Source of the DNA: Ralstonia sp. UBA689
GTDB taxonomy: Bacteria > Pseudomonadota > Gammaproteobacteria > Burkholderiales > Burkholderiaceae
Direction: 5' to 3'
Assembly: GCF_002298975.1 (NCBI RefSeq)
Contig: NZ_DBMV01000011.1
Location: forward strand, 62,001-126,000
Length of the DNA stretch: 64,000 bases
Shown here: positions 51,613 through 60,503 of the stretch, piece after piece
Layout of the letters: each line of letters starts with the position of its first letter
How positions within the stretch are numbered: the stretch's first letter is position 1
Notes under the pieces: generated by a model
Told to the model about the DNA's origin: nothing
Seen by the model: the letters and a program-made list of their open reading frames with translations, nothing else
Database searches by the model: none
Program-made: the position numbers and the translations under genes

Positions 51613-52299
51613 ATGACCGATTCCATCTGGACGCCCCTGCTGCTGTCATTGAAAGTGGCCGGTTGGGCGACCGTCCTCAACCTCGTCCTGGGTGTGGCTG
51701 CGGCCTACGCGTTGGCACGCACCCGCAGCCGCCTGCGCGACCTGATCGACTCGCTGCTGACCCTGCCGCTGGTGCTGCCACCCACGGTGCTGGGCTATTA
51801 CTTGCTGGTGCTGCTGGGCCGGCGCGGCCCGATCGGCGCATGGCTCGACAGCCTTGGTATCCAGCTCGTCTTTACCTGGCAGGGCGCCGTGATCGCCTCA
51901 ACGGTGGTGGCGTTTCCGCTGGTCATGAAATCGGCCCGCGCGGCCTTCGAGGGCGTTGATCATCAACAGGAGAACGCCGCGCGCGTGCTGGGCCTGCCCG
52001 AGGCCGCCGTGTTCTTCCGCGTGACGCTGCCGCTGGCGGCACGCGGCATCGCCGCCGGGGTGCTGCTGGCGTTTGCGCGTGCGCTGGGCGAATTTGGCGC
52101 GACGCTTATGATTGCGGGCAACCTGCCCGGCCGCACGCAAACGCTCTCCGTCGCCATCTACGAAGCCGTGCAGGCCGGAGACGACGCCACCGCCAACACG
52201 CTGGTGCTGATCACCTCGCTCACCTGCATCGTGGTGCTGGTGGTGGCCAGTCGCCTGCTGCAAGGGCGTGCGCCCAGCCTGCAGGAGCAACCGGCATGA
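51613..52299 (+). CDS. modB: Molybdate ABC transporter permease
   Basis: 228 residues from the ATG at 51613; the longer open frame before it runs through the LuxR pseudogene's antisense and is discarded. Five or six membrane helices with the family-specific LVLPPTVLGYYLLVLLG, and the EAA loop AARVLGLPEAAVFFRVTLPLAARGIAAG. The conserved FARALGEFGATLMIAGN and PGRTQTLSVAIYEAVQAGD are diagnostic of ModB. It imports molybdate together with ModC and a ModA binding protein; modA is not adjacent. Confidence 0.94.
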   Translation: MTDSIWTPLLLSLKVAGWATVLNLVLGVAAAYALARTRSRLRDLIDSLLTLPLVLPPTVLGYYLLVLLGRRGPIGAWLDSLGIQLVFTWQGAVIASTVVAFPLVMKSARAAFEGVDHQQENAARVLGLPEAAVFFRVTLPLAARGIAAGVLLAFARALGEFGATLMIAGNLPGRTQTLSVAIYEAVQAGDDATANTLVLITSLTCIVVLVVASRLLQGRAPSLQEQPA

Positions 52300-53039
52300 G
52301 CCTCGTCATGATCGATCTTGCCGTGCAGAAAACGCTGACGAGCGCCGCGCGCGTGTTCTCGCTGGACGTTGCCGTGCGCTCCGACAGCCGCCGCGTGGTG
52401 CTGTACGGCCCGTCCGGCGCCGGCAAGAGCCTCACGCTGCGGGCCATCGCCGGCCTGTTGACGCCCGACCGTGGCCGCATCGTACTGGGCGGCCGCACGC
52501 TGTTCGACCAGTTAGAAGGGGTCAACCTCAGCGCGCGGGAGCGTCGCGTCGGTTATCTCTTCCAGGACTACGCCCTGTTCCACCACCTGACGGTCGCGCA
52601 GAACATCGCCTTCGGGCTCAAGCGCGGTTGGCTCAACCCGTCGCGCCGTACGTATGACCCGCGCGTGCAACATTGGATCGACGCCTTCGAGCTGGGCCCA
52701 GTGGCCGCAAACTACCCGTCGCAGGTCTCCGGCGGGCAGCGCCAGCGCGTGGCCCTGGCCCGTGCGCTGATCGCCGAGCCGTCGATGCTGCTGCTCGACG
52801 AGCCCTTCGCCGCGCTGGACCCGGCACTGCGCACGCGCATGCGCTCGGACCTCGCAGCGCTGCAGCAGCGGCTGGATGTACCCATGCTGATGATCACGCA
52901 CGATCCGGCGGATGTGGATATCTTCGGCGACCACGTATTCGAGCTGCGCGACGGCCGTATCGTGGCCGATGCGGTGCGGGCGCCAGGCAGCGCCACCGTG
53001 GTGCCTTATCCGCACCTGACGGTGGTGTCCAACGGCTAG
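52296..53039 (+). CDS. modC: Molybdate ABC transporter ATP-binding protein, short form
   Basis: 247 residues, overlapping modB by four bases. Walker A GPSGAGKS, Q-loop LFQDYALF, signature VSGGQRQRVALARAL, Walker B LLLDEPFAALD and H-loop ITHDP. It ends soon after the ATPase domain, so the C-terminal Mop/TOBE domain of typical ModC (about 350 residues) is absent. ModE in this locus retains two Mop domains. Confidence 0.93.
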   Translation: MSLVMIDLAVQKTLTSAARVFSLDVAVRSDSRRVVLYGPSGAGKSLTLRAIAGLLTPDRGRIVLGGRTLFDQLEGVNLSARERRVGYLFQDYALFHHLTVAQNIAFGLKRGWLNPSRRTYDPRVQHWIDAFELGPVAANYPSQVSGGQRQRVALARALIAEPSMLLLDEPFAALDPALRTRMRSDLAALQQRLDVPMLMITHDPADVDIFGDHVFELRDGRIVADAVRAPGSATVVPYPHLTVVSNG

Positions 53040-53536
53040 AACACCCCCAATGCCAGCCCCGCCGCCATGGCCTCGCCCAGCGCCCGGCAGCGTTCCAGAG
53101 CTTCCGCATCGATCCGTTTCGGGGCCAGAATGGCCTCCGGCGTCTGCGCATGGGTGCAGACGATGAGCGGCTCGGCCATGGGCTTGAGTCGCCAGCCGGT
53201 GGCGATGCGCTCGATCTGTCGCGCCGCATTTTGCCCATCGCTGCCGGCACAGATCAGGCACGCATAGGGGTGACCGTTGACACGATCGAGCACGGGGTAG
53301 TAGCTGCGGTCGAAGAAATCCTTGAGCTGCCCGCTCATGGCGGCCAGGATTTCCGCGGTGCCGAAGAGGTAGCCGTCTGCCGCCAGCACGTCGTCGGGCC
53401 CTGCCTGCGCCGCCTGGAGCAGACGTACCGTCACACTGCCCTCTGCCGCCGCGCCGGCTTGCGCGGCTTCGGCCATCTGGCGCGTGCCACCCGTCATCGA
53501 GTGATAAACGATCAGCAGGGTCTTGGCTGCGGCCAT
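53036..53536 (-). CDS. Flavodoxin-like protein
   Basis: 166 residues. FMN-binding phosphate loop IVYHSMTGGTRQMAEAAQAG at the N-terminus and the second loop DGYLFGTAEILAAMSGQLKDFFDRSYY; likely a flavodoxin-fold NAD(P)H-linked reductase or electron carrier. Convergent with modC (four-base overlap) and 10 bases after modE on the same strand, so it is probably co-transcribed with modE. No specific molybdenum function is evident. Confidence 0.85.
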   Translation of the reverse strand: MAAAKTLLIVYHSMTGGTRQMAEAAQAGAAAEGSVTVRLLQAAQAGPDDVLAADGYLFGTAEILAAMSGQLKDFFDRSYYPVLDRVNGHPYACLICAGSDGQNAARQIERIATGWRLKPMAEPLIVCTHAQTPEAILAPKRIDAEALERCRALGEAMAAGLALGVF

Positions 53537-53546
53537 CAGTCTTCGG

Positions 53547-54368
53547 CTAGGCCAGGCCCAGGATCACGCTGGATGCCTCGAACACAGCCACGGCGTCCAC
53601 GCCCTCGGCCAGGGCCAGCGTCTGGACTGCCGTGCGTGAGAGCATCGCCACCAGGACGGTTTCTCCTGCGGGTGTCGCGCCTGCATCCTGCAAGCGCAGG
53701 CGCACCTCGGCCTGCACCGCACCTTCGCGAATCTCCGTCACCACACATGGCAACTGGTTCTCGGCCGAGAGGCGCCAACCGGCCGCCCCGCCCGCGCCGC
53801 GCTGCAGCATCACGGCCGGCGCCTTGATGAGCGCAACGGCCTGCACGCCAGGCGCCAACCCCAGCGCTTGCGTGCTTTCCTGTGTGATGGTGGCCACCAC
53901 GGCCTGACCGCCGGGCAGACGCAGCGTCACCGCATCATTGACGGCGCCGGTTGCCACGGCTTCGACGGTACCGAACAGCGTGTTGCGCGCGCTGGTGCGC
54001 AGCATCAGGCGGCGCAGGAGGCCAACGTCTTCGCTGGCCGTCTGCGCTGCGGCATCCAGGCGATCGACAAAGCGGCGGTGCTCCGCTTCCAGCACGCGGA
54101 AGCTGTCGATCAACCGCTGGGCGCGCGGCGTGAGCACGCTGCCGCCACCGCCCTTGCCGCCCGTGGTGCGCACCACCAGCGGCTCGCCGGCCAGGTTGTT
54201 CATGGTGTCGATGGCGTCCCAGGCGGCCTTGTAGGACAGGCCCACGGCCTTGGCACCCGCCGTGATGGAGCCCTTCTGCCCGATGGCGGCCAGCAGTTCA
54301 ATGCGGCCGCGGCCACCCCAGTTGTCTTCACCGGCGCGCAGCCAGATGGTGCCGTCGAGTTCCAGCAT
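53547..54368 (-). CDS. modE: ModE-type molybdate-responsive regulator
   Basis: 273 residues. N-terminal winged helix (RIELLAAIGQKGSITAGAKAVGLSYKAAWDAIDTMNNL) with the conserved GGKGGGGSVLT wing, and two C-terminal Mop/TOBE domains (RNTLFGTVEAVATGAVNDAVTLRL; LPCVVTEIREGAVQAEVRLRL) that bind molybdate. Represses molybdate uptake genes when molybdate is ample; the box at 51520 is its likely site. Confidence 0.94.
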   Translation of the reverse strand: MLELDGTIWLRAGEDNWGGRGRIELLAAIGQKGSITAGAKAVGLSYKAAWDAIDTMNNLAGEPLVVRTTGGKGGGGSVLTPRAQRLIDSFRVLEAEHRRFVDRLDAAAQTASEDVGLLRRLMLRTSARNTLFGTVEAVATGAVNDAVTLRLPGGQAVVATITQESTQALGLAPGVQAVALIKAPAVMLQRGAGGAAGWRLSAENQLPCVVTEIREGAVQAEVRLRLQDAGATPAGETVLVAMLSRTAVQTLALAEGVDAVAVFEASSVILGLA

Positions 54369-54459
54369 GTCGTCTCATATTGGATGGAGATTGCAACATG
54401 CGGATGTTAACTCCGATCAACCGCGTGCCAATCCGGAACCGATCGGCGCGTGTGCGCTA

Positions 54460-54963
54460 TCAGGCGGTCATCAGCTGTGGCGTGCGCGCATGCAGCAGGA
54501 CCGAGCGCGAGAGCAGCAACCCGCCCAGGAAGCCGAACAGCGCGCTGAACAGCGTCATGAAGCCGCTGGAATGCATGACTTCCGGATGGATTGCCAGCAT
54601 CACGTTGTAGGCGTAGCGGGCGCAGAACAGACCGAGGATCACCACCATCGGCATCCAGCTCCCGGCCACGCGCACGGTGGCTGCCGACTCGGCAACGGCA
54701 CCGGCGGGCGGCAGCAGCCGCGTGAGCAAAAACGCCGCGCAGACAGCCGCCAGCCACACTGCCAGGGCGAGCGCGCTGCCGTGGCTCGCCATCGCCACGC
54801 CGTAGAGCGAGTACGCCGCAATCAGCAGCGGCAGCACGATCAAGCGGCGGCGCGATACCACGCGCGGCTGCATCTGGCGCAGGCCGATTCCGATCAAGCC
54901 GGCAAACACCACGAACACCCAGACGGGCGTATGCGACACGATGGAGGCGAAGGATTCGAGCAT
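54460..54963 (-). CDS. Integral membrane protein, unknown function (DUF6622-like)
   Basis: 167 residues with five hydrophobic helices (VWVFVVFAGLIGIGLRQMQ, LIVLPLLIAAYSLYGVAM, LALAVWLAAVCAAFLLTRLL, MVVILGLFCARYAYNVML, LFGFLGGLLLSRSVLL). The helix 1-2 link QMQPRVVSRRRLIVLP is typical of small membrane proteins I associate with DUF6622; that link is from memory and weak. It lies upstream of modE on the same strand with a 90-base gap. Confidence 0.65.
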   Translation of the reverse strand: MLESFASIVSHTPVWVFVVFAGLIGIGLRQMQPRVVSRRRLIVLPLLIAAYSLYGVAMASHGSALALAVWLAAVCAAFLLTRLLPPAGAVAESAATVRVAGSWMPMVVILGLFCARYAYNVMLAIHPEVMHSSGFMTLFSALFGFLGGLLLSRSVLLHARTPQLMTA

Positions 54964-55083
54964 GGCGGTCTCCCTATTGGAATGCCGCCAGCTTAGGTGC
55001 CGGTTCCCGCACGCGGGAGCGAATTGCGACGAACGGCAGAATGCCCGCCGCGAATGGTCAGCCGCAGTGGCAGGCCGGACCGA

Positions 55084-57879
55084 TCAGCCGAGTGCCGCCC
55101 TCACCCCGGCATCCACCACCGACAGGTGCGCACGCAGCAGCCGATCGAAACCTTCGGCCGTCACCGGCTTGCCGATGTAGTAACCCTGGATCTCCTGGCA
55201 GCCGGCCTTGGCGAGAAATTCCACCTGATCGGCGTCTTCCACGCCTTCGGCGGTCACGGTCATGCCCAGGGCCCGTGCCATGGCGACGATGGCCTCGGTA
55301 AGCGCCACCGAATCCGGGTCGCCCGGAATGCCCGTGATGAACGAGCGGTCGATCTTGACGTTGCTGATCGGAAAGCGCTGCAAGTACGACAGCGACGAAT
55401 ACCCCGTGCCGAAATCATCGATGGAGATGCGGATGCCTTGTGCGGTGAGGGCGTCGAACATCGGGCGAACCTCGTCGGCGCCGCCCATCAGCAAGCTTTC
55501 GGTGATTTCCACTTCCAGCGCGGTGGGCGGCAGGCCGGTCTCGGCCAGCGTCTGCTCGATCATTGGCACCACGTCGCCGGCCTGGAACTGCCGCGCCGAC
55601 AGGTTGACCGCCATGCGGAAGTCGTAGCCGAGCGCCTCGTACCAAGTCACGGCCTGCTCGCACGCGCGACGCAGCACCCATTCGCCGATCGGCACGATCA
55701 GCCCGGTCTCCTCGGCCACCGGAATGAACTCCACCGGCGAGATCGCCCCCAGCTTGGCACTGTTCCAACGCAGCAGCGCCTCGGCACCGACGATGCGGTG
55801 GCTGGCGAGATCGTACTTGGGCTGGTAGACGAGTTGCAGCTCGTTGTTGTCGCGCGCGTCGCGCAGCGCGTTCTCCAGCAGGTAGCGGCGCTGCAGGCGG
55901 GCGTTGAGCTCGGCGGTGTAGAACTGCGCGCGGTTGCGGCCGTTCTGCTTGGCGCGGTACATGGCGGCATCGGCCGAGCGCAGCAGGTCGGAGCCGCTCA
56001 GGCCGTCGTGCGGATACAGTGCCACCCCGACCGACACCCCCAGGTAATAGCGCCCGTTGACGGTGTCGAACGGCTCGCGCATCGCCTGCAGCAGGCGTTC
56101 GCCCAGCAAGGCGATGCGTTTGCCCTCGACGCGCTGCTCGACGAGGATGACGAACTCGTCGCCGCCCAGGCGGGCGATCACGTCGCCAGGGCCAATGCAG
56201 TCGGTCAGGCGCGCGGCGGCGCTTTGCAGCAGCGTGTCGCCGCAGGCGTGGCCGGCGGTGTCGTTCACGCTCTTGAAGCGGTCCAGGTCCAGGAAGAACA
56301 GCGCCAGCTCGCGGCTTTCGTCACGCGCGCGCTCGATGGCGCCTTCCAGATGGGCGATGAAGAAGCTGCGGTTGTTCAGGCCGGTGAGCGCATCGTGCGA
56401 GGCCAGATGGCGCAGGCGCTGCTCTGCACGCTTGATGTCGGTGATGTCGGCAAACGACAGCATCACCGTGCTGACCGCCGGGTCGCCATGGCGGCGTATC
56501 GGGATGATGTTCTCGCGAATCCAGATCAACTCGCCGGTCTTGAGCAGGAGGCCGTAGACCCTGCCCAGGATCGGCTCGCCGCTGCGCTTCACGATCTGCG
56601 AAGGCAGCACATCGTGCGCAATCTCCTTGCCGTCTTCGTCGACCACACGCTGCAGCGGGTCCAGCCGGTTGCGGCCAACGAGTTGGCCGGGGCGCACGCG
56701 CAGAATGCGCTCGGCGCTGGCGTTGGCGGCCAGCACCACACCGTCCAGCGACTGGATCAATACCCCTTCGTTCAGGTGCGAGATGGCCAGACGGTAGCGC
56801 TCTTCGCTCTCGGCCAAGCCGCGCTCGATGGCGTCTTTCTGGATGGCAACGCCGGCCAGGTGGGTGACGTCGTCCAGGAAATGCTGGTCTTCTTCGGTCG
56901 GCATGCGGGGTTGGCGATAGAACAACGCGAGCGCGCCCAGCTTGTCGCCGCGCGAGGAGCGGATGGGCAGCGCCCACGCCGCGGCAAAGCCCGTGGCCAG
57001 CGCAGCGGTACGTTCGTGCTGCCAGCGCGGATCGGTCGCGATGTCGCCAACGAACACTGCGTCGCCCAGGTACACGGCGCAGCCGCACGCACCGGCGCTG
57101 GGGCTGACCGGGGTGTTCTCCAGCGTGGCGGCGTAGGTGGCGGGCAGCGTGGGGGCGGCGGCCACTCGCAGGGTCTGGCTGTCGGCCGGGCTGTCCGCAT
57201 CCAGCAGCAACACGGCCGCCATGGCATTCGGATAGACCTGTTCGACATAGAGGCACAAGTGGCGCAGCACGGTCGACAGCGCCGCATTGGAAGCGAGTTG
57301 CGCAAGCACGGCGTTCTCCGAGGCAAGCAGACGACGCGCTTGCAAGGCCTCGGCACGGGCCTGCACCGCATTGCGTTCGAGCGCATGGCGCGAGCCGGCT
57401 TCGCGCAGCACCACCATCATCGCGGGCTGGCCTTCGTGCTCGCACGCGGCGGCAACGCTCTCGACCAGCACGTGGGTGTGGTCCGCCCGCACCAGGCGAT
57501 GCTCGATGGGCCGCGCGGGCTGGGCGTGCAAACCGCCGTGCACCATGCGCGCCAGGCGCGGCAGGGCCTGAACAAGATCATCCGAGTGAATCAGGCTGGC
57601 GAGTTGCACACCCGCCAACTGCGTCGGCGTCTGAGCGCCCATCAGGCGGGCTGCGACCGCGTTGGCACGTACGACCCGCCCCTCCACCGTCAGCAAGACG
57701 GCATCGGACGAAAGCCGCGCCAGCGCATCGAAGTCTGCATCCTTGGCCTGAACGTCGGCGGTATCCCCGACAGCCCCTTCGCTGCCGGCCGCGCCCATCA
57801 CCGGACGTGACACGGCCTCAGCGACCGGCGCGGCGTCAACAGGAGAAGCTCCGGCATCTGCCGGAATGGAACAGGTCAT
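55084..57879 (-). CDS. PAS-GAF-PAS-GGDEF-EAL c-di-GMP enzyme
   Basis: 931 residues, no membrane helices, so cytosolic. PAS (about 50-160), GAF (about 185-350), PAS/PAC (about 360-480), GGDEF (ARLGGDEFVILVE) and EAL (AEALLRWN, EITE, DDFGTGYSSLSYL, AEGVED). Both active-site signatures are intact; however, the inhibitory site before GGDEF reads GPGD in place of RxxD, so the cyclase should escape product inhibition by that site. Transcribed alone, with the candidate sRNA downstream of nothing on this strand but upstream in position. Signal unknown; GAF or PAS cofactors cannot be read. Confidence 0.93.
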   Translation of the reverse strand: MTCSIPADAGASPVDAAPVAEAVSRPVMGAAGSEGAVGDTADVQAKDADFDALARLSSDAVLLTVEGRVVRANAVAARLMGAQTPTQLAGVQLASLIHSDDLVQALPRLARMVHGGLHAQPARPIEHRLVRADHTHVLVESVAAACEHEGQPAMMVVLREAGSRHALERNAVQARAEALQARRLLASENAVLAQLASNAALSTVLRHLCLYVEQVYPNAMAAVLLLDADSPADSQTLRVAAAPTLPATYAATLENTPVSPSAGACGCAVYLGDAVFVGDIATDPRWQHERTAALATGFAAAWALPIRSSRGDKLGALALFYRQPRMPTEEDQHFLDDVTHLAGVAIQKDAIERGLAESEERYRLAISHLNEGVLIQSLDGVVLAANASAERILRVRPGQLVGRNRLDPLQRVVDEDGKEIAHDVLPSQIVKRSGEPILGRVYGLLLKTGELIWIRENIIPIRRHGDPAVSTVMLSFADITDIKRAEQRLRHLASHDALTGLNNRSFFIAHLEGAIERARDESRELALFFLDLDRFKSVNDTAGHACGDTLLQSAAARLTDCIGPGDVIARLGGDEFVILVEQRVEGKRIALLGERLLQAMREPFDTVNGRYYLGVSVGVALYPHDGLSGSDLLRSADAAMYRAKQNGRNRAQFYTAELNARLQRRYLLENALRDARDNNELQLVYQPKYDLASHRIVGAEALLRWNSAKLGAISPVEFIPVAEETGLIVPIGEWVLRRACEQAVTWYEALGYDFRMAVNLSARQFQAGDVVPMIEQTLAETGLPPTALEVEITESLLMGGADEVRPMFDALTAQGIRISIDDFGTGYSSLSYLQRFPISNVKIDRSFITGIPGDPDSVALTEAIVAMARALGMTVTAEGVEDADQVEFLAKAGCQEIQGYYIGKPVTAEGFDRLLRAHLSVVDAGVRAALG

Positions 57880-58055
57880 CGGGATACGATTGCTGGATTG
57901 CTAGGTCAGCGACGACAACAGAAAACGGAGACACGGAAGGCAGAGAACCCCCGTCTCGACCCTATCCAAAACGGCGTGCTCACGAAAAACTGAAGAGTCA
58001 CGTCGCGATGCCCCTGATCCTGACATGGCGACGCCCCTCACGTCGATGTGACCGC

Positions 58056-58182
58056 AAAGAAAAACCCGCGCTCAGTTGACGAGGCGCGGGTTGAAATCTC
58101 TGGACCGTGTCGATCTGTTCCAGAGAGGAGAACCGACCCATGAAGCCATGTGGCGATCGCTGCCACGACATTGCTTCCGTGC
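58056..58182 (-). ncRNA. Candidate small RNA with three stems and intrinsic terminator
   Basis: On the minus strand a -10 TATTAT (58188-58193) and a weak -35 TTGTTT precede a non-coding stretch of about 125 bases. It folds into GTGGC/GCCAC, then a perfect 8-base stem TCTCTGGA/TCCAGAGA (58097-58104, 58119-58126), then a terminator (9-base stem with T run). A single-stranded C/U-rich stretch GGTTCTCCTCTCTGG between stems resembles an anti-Shine-Dalgarno seed. It lies in a 700-base gap with no convincing ORF. Read from structure only; no family recognised. Confidence 0.55.
58061..58092 (-). terminator. Rho-independent terminator of the candidate small RNA
   Basis: AACCCGCGC (58084-58092 read on the minus strand) pairs with GCGCGGGTT (58063-58071), followed by TTT then CTTT. 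The 12-base loop is CTCGTCAACTGA. Confidence 0.75.
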
Positions 58183-58333
58183 TCTGAATAATAGTGTTAC
58201 GCCTAAAAAAACAAAGGGCGGAAAAGGCAGGGTTATCCATCCTTTATTTTTCGACACCCATTTTTTGGCACTTCACGAACCCCTCTGCTGCTTGTCCCGC
58301 CTGGGCATCCGGACCTTCGAGCAGCCTCGTCCT

Positions 58334-58358
58334 TCTCGATGCCAATGACATCGAGAAA
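58334..58358. repeat. Perfect 9-base inverted repeat in the 57.9-58.6 kb gap
   Basis: TTCTCGATG, seven bases, CATCGAGAA. A weaker dyad CGGAAC...GTTCCG is at 58381-58404. Both are non-coding and could be operators for an unseen regulator. The rest of 57880-58592 has no gene I would support apart from the candidate sRNA. Confidence 0.45.
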
Positions 58359-58592
58359 TCTCCCCAACATATTGGTTGATCGGAACGCCGGTACGAATGT
58401 TCCGGCATTGCCGATTATGTCGATCATATGAAACATTTTGCGCAGGGCGAATCACGCACAGGTGACCTCCAGACGACTCATGAGGCAGATTGTCGCGTCA
58501 AGTTTCTCGATGATGTGCCGTTATTGTCGAAGGACCCTGCCTGTCTATTGCATTGTTCGCAGGCGCATCTGGATACCCGTGCCTTGACCGCC

Positions 58593-58976
58593 ATGCCGTC
58601 GTTCTCCCCCCGCCGCCCCTTTCACCAGCCATTCTCGCGGCACGCCAAATGGCTACTCGTCGCCGTGACTGCCCTGACCGCGCTGGTCGCGCTGCCGCAC
58701 GTGCATGCCGCTACGCCGCCCGCCACGAAAACCGCCAGCGCGGTGACTGCCGCCGACCACGCAGCCCCCACACCGGCGCCTCCGGCCAAGAAGATCAAGG
58801 CCCCCACCTGCCAAGCCATCATGCAGCGCTTGTCGGGCAGTCTGGCCGGAACGCCCAGCAACACCGACAAGCCCGGTGCCGTACTGGTCGACGTCGACAA
58901 GGCTGGCGTAACCATGGCCTGCAGCCATTCCGACGCGGTCGCCATCCCAGTGCCGGGCAACAGCAAGACCCGATGA
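58593..58976 (+). CDS. Exported protein of unknown function
   Basis: 127 residues from the ATG at 58593; the upstream open frame crosses the operator-like repeats and lacks a signal. A basic N-terminus leads into a hydrophobic signal segment (WLLVAVTALTALVALPHVHA-AT). An Ala/Pro/Thr linker is followed by a short domain with two Cys (APTCQAIMQRLSGSL, VTMACSHSDA) that could form a disulfide. Stop overlaps the start of the next gene (ATGATGA), so the two are coupled. No family recognised. Confidence 0.65.
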   Translation: MPSFSPRRPFHQPFSRHAKWLLVAVTALTALVALPHVHAATPPATKTASAVTAADHAAPTPAPPAKKIKAPTCQAIMQRLSGSLAGTPSNTDKPGAVLVDVDKAGVTMACSHSDAVAIPVPGNSKTR

Positions 58977-59398
58977 TGACAACCGCGCGCCTCGTTCGTG
59001 CCGCCGTGCTGGCCGGCCTGGCCAGTCTGACCATCCAGGTTGCTTGCGCCGAGCATTGGATCGCCCTGCCCCCGCAACCGGACAGCCGCGCTGCGCTCGA
59101 TGTCGGCAGCGTGCACCGCATGCCCAGCGGCCCCGTCAGCGCGTGGGTGCGCGTCGAAGCAACCAACCGCGCGGGCACGCGTTCGTTGCAGCGCATGTTC
59201 GGCGCCTTCCGTGGCGATATGGCCGACTTCCTCTACACCATCGACTGCGGCAGCCGGCAGTTCACCATCTCGCGCGCCAAGCTGTACCAGGGTGCCATCA
59301 CCGTCAGCGAGACGGAATCCGGCAACGATGCGGGCTGGCGTCGCGTGGACGGCGTGGGCCTGGCCGGCGCGGTAGCACGCCACCTCTGCACGGGTTAG
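58973..59398 (+). CDS. Exported surface-adhesin-E-like protein
   Basis: 141 residues. Signal peptide ending ACA-EH. The mature sequence (SGPVSAWVRVEATNRAGTRSL, DFLYTIDCGSRQFTISRAKLYQG) resembles the surface-adhesin protein E domain, where a VWV strand and a DC.....Y motif are typical; that match is by eye. Single conserved Cys in IDCGS and another near the C-terminus (HLCTG) may pair. Periplasmic or outer surface. Coupled to the previous gene. Confidence 0.6.
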   Translation: MMTTARLVRAAVLAGLASLTIQVACAEHWIALPPQPDSRAALDVGSVHRMPSGPVSAWVRVEATNRAGTRSLQRMFGAFRGDMADFLYTIDCGSRQFTISRAKLYQGAITVSETESGNDAGWRRVDGVGLAGAVARHLCTG

Positions 59399-59454
59399 CC
59401 GCACGCTGCGCTCGCACACGCGCATGGCGGCGCCATCGTTGGTAACATCGTCGC

Positions 59455-60363
59455 GTGCGCCCCGCTCCCAGCCCCTCCTCGCCCGACCCATGCGTGACCG
59501 CTGACGCCAGCGTGTTCGGCACGCTCGCGCGCGGTTCGCGCGCATCGCTGGAGCGCGTCGCCAACCTGGGCGACGGCGTAACCGCCGCCATCTGGCGCAA
59601 CGAACACGACGAGGCGCGCTACACCCAACCGGGCCACCACACGCTGTCGGTCTATCTGCAAGGCGGCTACACCACGCACCGGCAGGATCTGCCAAACCTG
59701 TTCGGCGCACCGGGGCGCGTGTGCATGCTGCCGGCCGAGCACGAATCGGCCTGGGTGATCGAGCAACCGATGCGCTTCGTCCACCTGTACTTCGCGCCTG
59801 ACGCGCTGGCGGGGCATGCGGTGCGCCTGCTCGATGCCGAGCCGCGCCTGTTCACCCTGCACGACCGCACCTTCATCGAGGACGCACTCCTCGCGCAATC
59901 GTGCGCGCGCATCGCCCAACTCGACTGGACGGACCTGGATGACCGCATGCGAGCCAATGCGCTGGCCAACGACACGCTGTCATACCTGGTGCAGACGCAG
60001 GGCCGCACGCGTGCGCTGGCCGTGCGCGGCGGGCTGGCACCGCACGTATGCCGCCGTATTGCCGCGCGTATCGAGGCCGAGCTGCACCTGCCACTATCGC
60101 TCGGCCAGTTGGCCGCGGAGGCAAACCTGTCGGAATTCCACTTCGCGCGGATGTTTCGCACCTCGTTCGGCGTGGCGCCGCATGAATGGGTGATGCAGCG
60201 GCGCCTGGCCCGTGCGCAAGAGTTGCTGCGCACCACGACTCTGCCGCTGGCAACGATTGCTGAGCGCTGCGGCTTCGCCAGCCCAAGTCACTTCAGCCGG
60301 CGCTTTGCCGTGCAACTGGATGCGTCGCCATCACGCTACCGGCAGTCCTGCCAACGCGCCTAG
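59455..60363 (+). CDS. AraC family transcriptional regulator
   Basis: 302 residues from a GTG at 59455. N-terminal cupin-like domain (YTQPGHHTLSVYLQGGYTT, PGRVCMLPAEHESAWVIE). C-terminal AraC DNA-binding domain with two helix-turn-helices: SLGQLAAEANLSEFHFARMF and PLATIAERCGFASPSHFSRRFAVQLDASPSRYR. Probably activates a catabolic or stress gene not in the window. Confidence 0.9.
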   Translation: MRPAPSPSSPDPCVTADASVFGTLARGSRASLERVANLGDGVTAAIWRNEHDEARYTQPGHHTLSVYLQGGYTTHRQDLPNLFGAPGRVCMLPAEHESAWVIEQPMRFVHLYFAPDALAGHAVRLLDAEPRLFTLHDRTFIEDALLAQSCARIAQLDWTDLDDRMRANALANDTLSYLVQTQGRTRALAVRGGLAPHVCRRIAARIEAELHLPLSLGQLAAEANLSEFHFARMFRTSFGVAPHEWVMQRRLARAQELLRTTTLPLATIAERCGFASPSHFSRRFAVQLDASPSRYRQSCQRA

Positions 60364-60503
60364 CGGCGCTTCCTGCCATGTCAAGAAACGAACGATCGTA
60401 TTTCCGCATTGGCTGAAAAAGCGCACCCGTCCTATCGTTTTCCACGATAGAGGCACTCTGTGCAGTGCAGTAGCTTGGAGATGGGTTCCCCATGGAGAGC
60501 GCC

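Noticed and set aside
57998..58257. Short minus-strand ORFs of 80 and 61 codons
   Set aside because: They lie over the candidate small-RNA structure and terminator, have poor ribosome-binding sites and no family resemblance; an RNA explains the region better.
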